Shown piece after piece: positions 63,713-64,000 of a stretch of DNA of 64,000 nt (position 1 is the first letter of the stretch; every line of letters begins with the position of its first letter). Source of the DNA: Neobacillus muris. GTDB taxonomy: Bacteria > Bacillota > Bacilli > Bacillales > Cytobacillaceae. Below the pieces are notes generated by a model that had not been told where the DNA came from, ran no database searches, and saw only the letters and a program-made list of their open reading frames with translations. Location of the stretch: contig NZ_CALPDF010000008.1 of the NCBI RefSeq assembly GCF_943193175.1, forward strand, positions 89,270 to 153,269, written 5' to 3'. Position numbers and translations under genes: made by a program.

Positions 63713-63940
63713 ATGGAAATTAATGATTTAATCATATTTAAAACGGTGGCGAATAAAGGCTCCATCAGTAAAGCTGCACAAGAGCTTGGATATGTACAAC
63801 CAAATGTAACAGAGAGAATAAAAAAATTGGAAGAGGAGCTAGAAACACAGTTACTTCACAGATCTAGCAAAGGCGTTTCCTTACAACCATCAGGAGCAAT
63901 CCTATTAGAATATGCCGACAAAATGTTTATTGCAAAATAA
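63713..63940 (+). pseudogene. LysR-family regulator, truncated after the HTH
   Basis: A 75-residue frame starting ATG 63713, six bases after GAGGTG. It contains the complete LysR winged helix (NKGSISKAAQELGYVQPNVTERIKKLEEELETQLLHR) and then stops at 63940 after LEYADKMFIAK. LysR proteins have about 290 residues; the effector domain is lost. No continuation in another frame is evident in the last 60 bases. It was probably the regulator of the divergent DUF4865/tautomerase genes. Confidence 0.72.
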
Positions 63941-64000
63941 AAGTACAGAGGTTTGCGAGGAATTTGTGCAGAATCTAACTGCATAAAAAATAGGCTTGCC

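Noticed and set aside
1..64000. Transposons, prophage, CRISPR array, tRNA or rRNA genes
   Set aside because: No transposase or integrase-like protein, no regularly spaced identical repeats with spacers, and no tRNA cloverleaf or rRNA segment were seen.

Overview
The window looks like the chromosome of a low-GC Gram-positive spore-former of the Bacillaceae (Bacillus in the broad sense). The grounds are strong AGGAGG-type ribosome binding sites, frequent TTG and GTG starts, CcpA-type cre boxes, a ComK homologue, a Cse60-like sporulation protein, a PdxR/MocR regulator and AT-rich spacers. I cannot name the species. There is no rRNA, tRNA, CRISPR array or transposase. Most genes lie on the minus strand. 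|| Layout. 1-6.7 kb: a JetD-JetA-JetB-JetC (Wadjet) SMC-type plasmid-defence operon; jetC runs off the left edge. 7-11 kb: a crotonase, an Eis-type acetyltransferase, nanE, and a small protein made only of DnaA domain I plus a coiled coil. 11-24 kb: a 12-kb minus-strand gene train: carboxylesterase, dipeptide-type ABC importer (five genes), two class III CoA-transferases, a serine hydrolase, an SDR reductase, an AraC regulator, and a broken thiolase. Two cre-like boxes lie upstream. I read it as a catabolite-repressed pathway that imports an ester- or amide-like compound, hydrolyses it and degrades it as CoA thioesters. 24-44 kb: mixed accessory genes, including CarD, MOSC, FadR-type GntR, an ECF S component opposite PdxR, an AAA ATPase, Old Yellow Enzyme, a PuuD-like amidase, a PAS protein, a secreted nuclease, several gene remnants, a DMT exporter with a leader peptide, and SMP-30. 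43-48 kb: an N-terminally shortened UvrD-like helicase, a comK homologue, a candidate small RNA, and two overlapping DGQHR/DndB-like genes. 48.6-56 kb: an amino-sugar cluster: SIS protein, GntR/HutC regulator, sugar ABC importer, ROK kinase, NagA. 56-64 kb: small enzymes (epimerase, VOC proteins, methyltransferase, hydrolase), two YhfC-like membrane proteins, a tautomerase-CMD fusion, a DUF4865-like protein and a truncated LysR gene. || The most interesting points are the promoter-hairpin-terminator unit next to comK (candidate sRNA), the tandem DGQHR/DndB-like pair, the undescribed catabolic gene train, an interspersed two-hairpin intergenic repeat family with five copies, a leader peptide with a hairpin before the exporter, and a threefold duplication of the last codons of the amino-sugar regulator. 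Many genes are visibly decaying (thiolase, Eis paralogue, excalibur lipoprotein, HTH regulator, LysR, phosphotransferase), so this is a fluid accessory region. All family assignments come from reading the protein sequence by eye; no database search was run.
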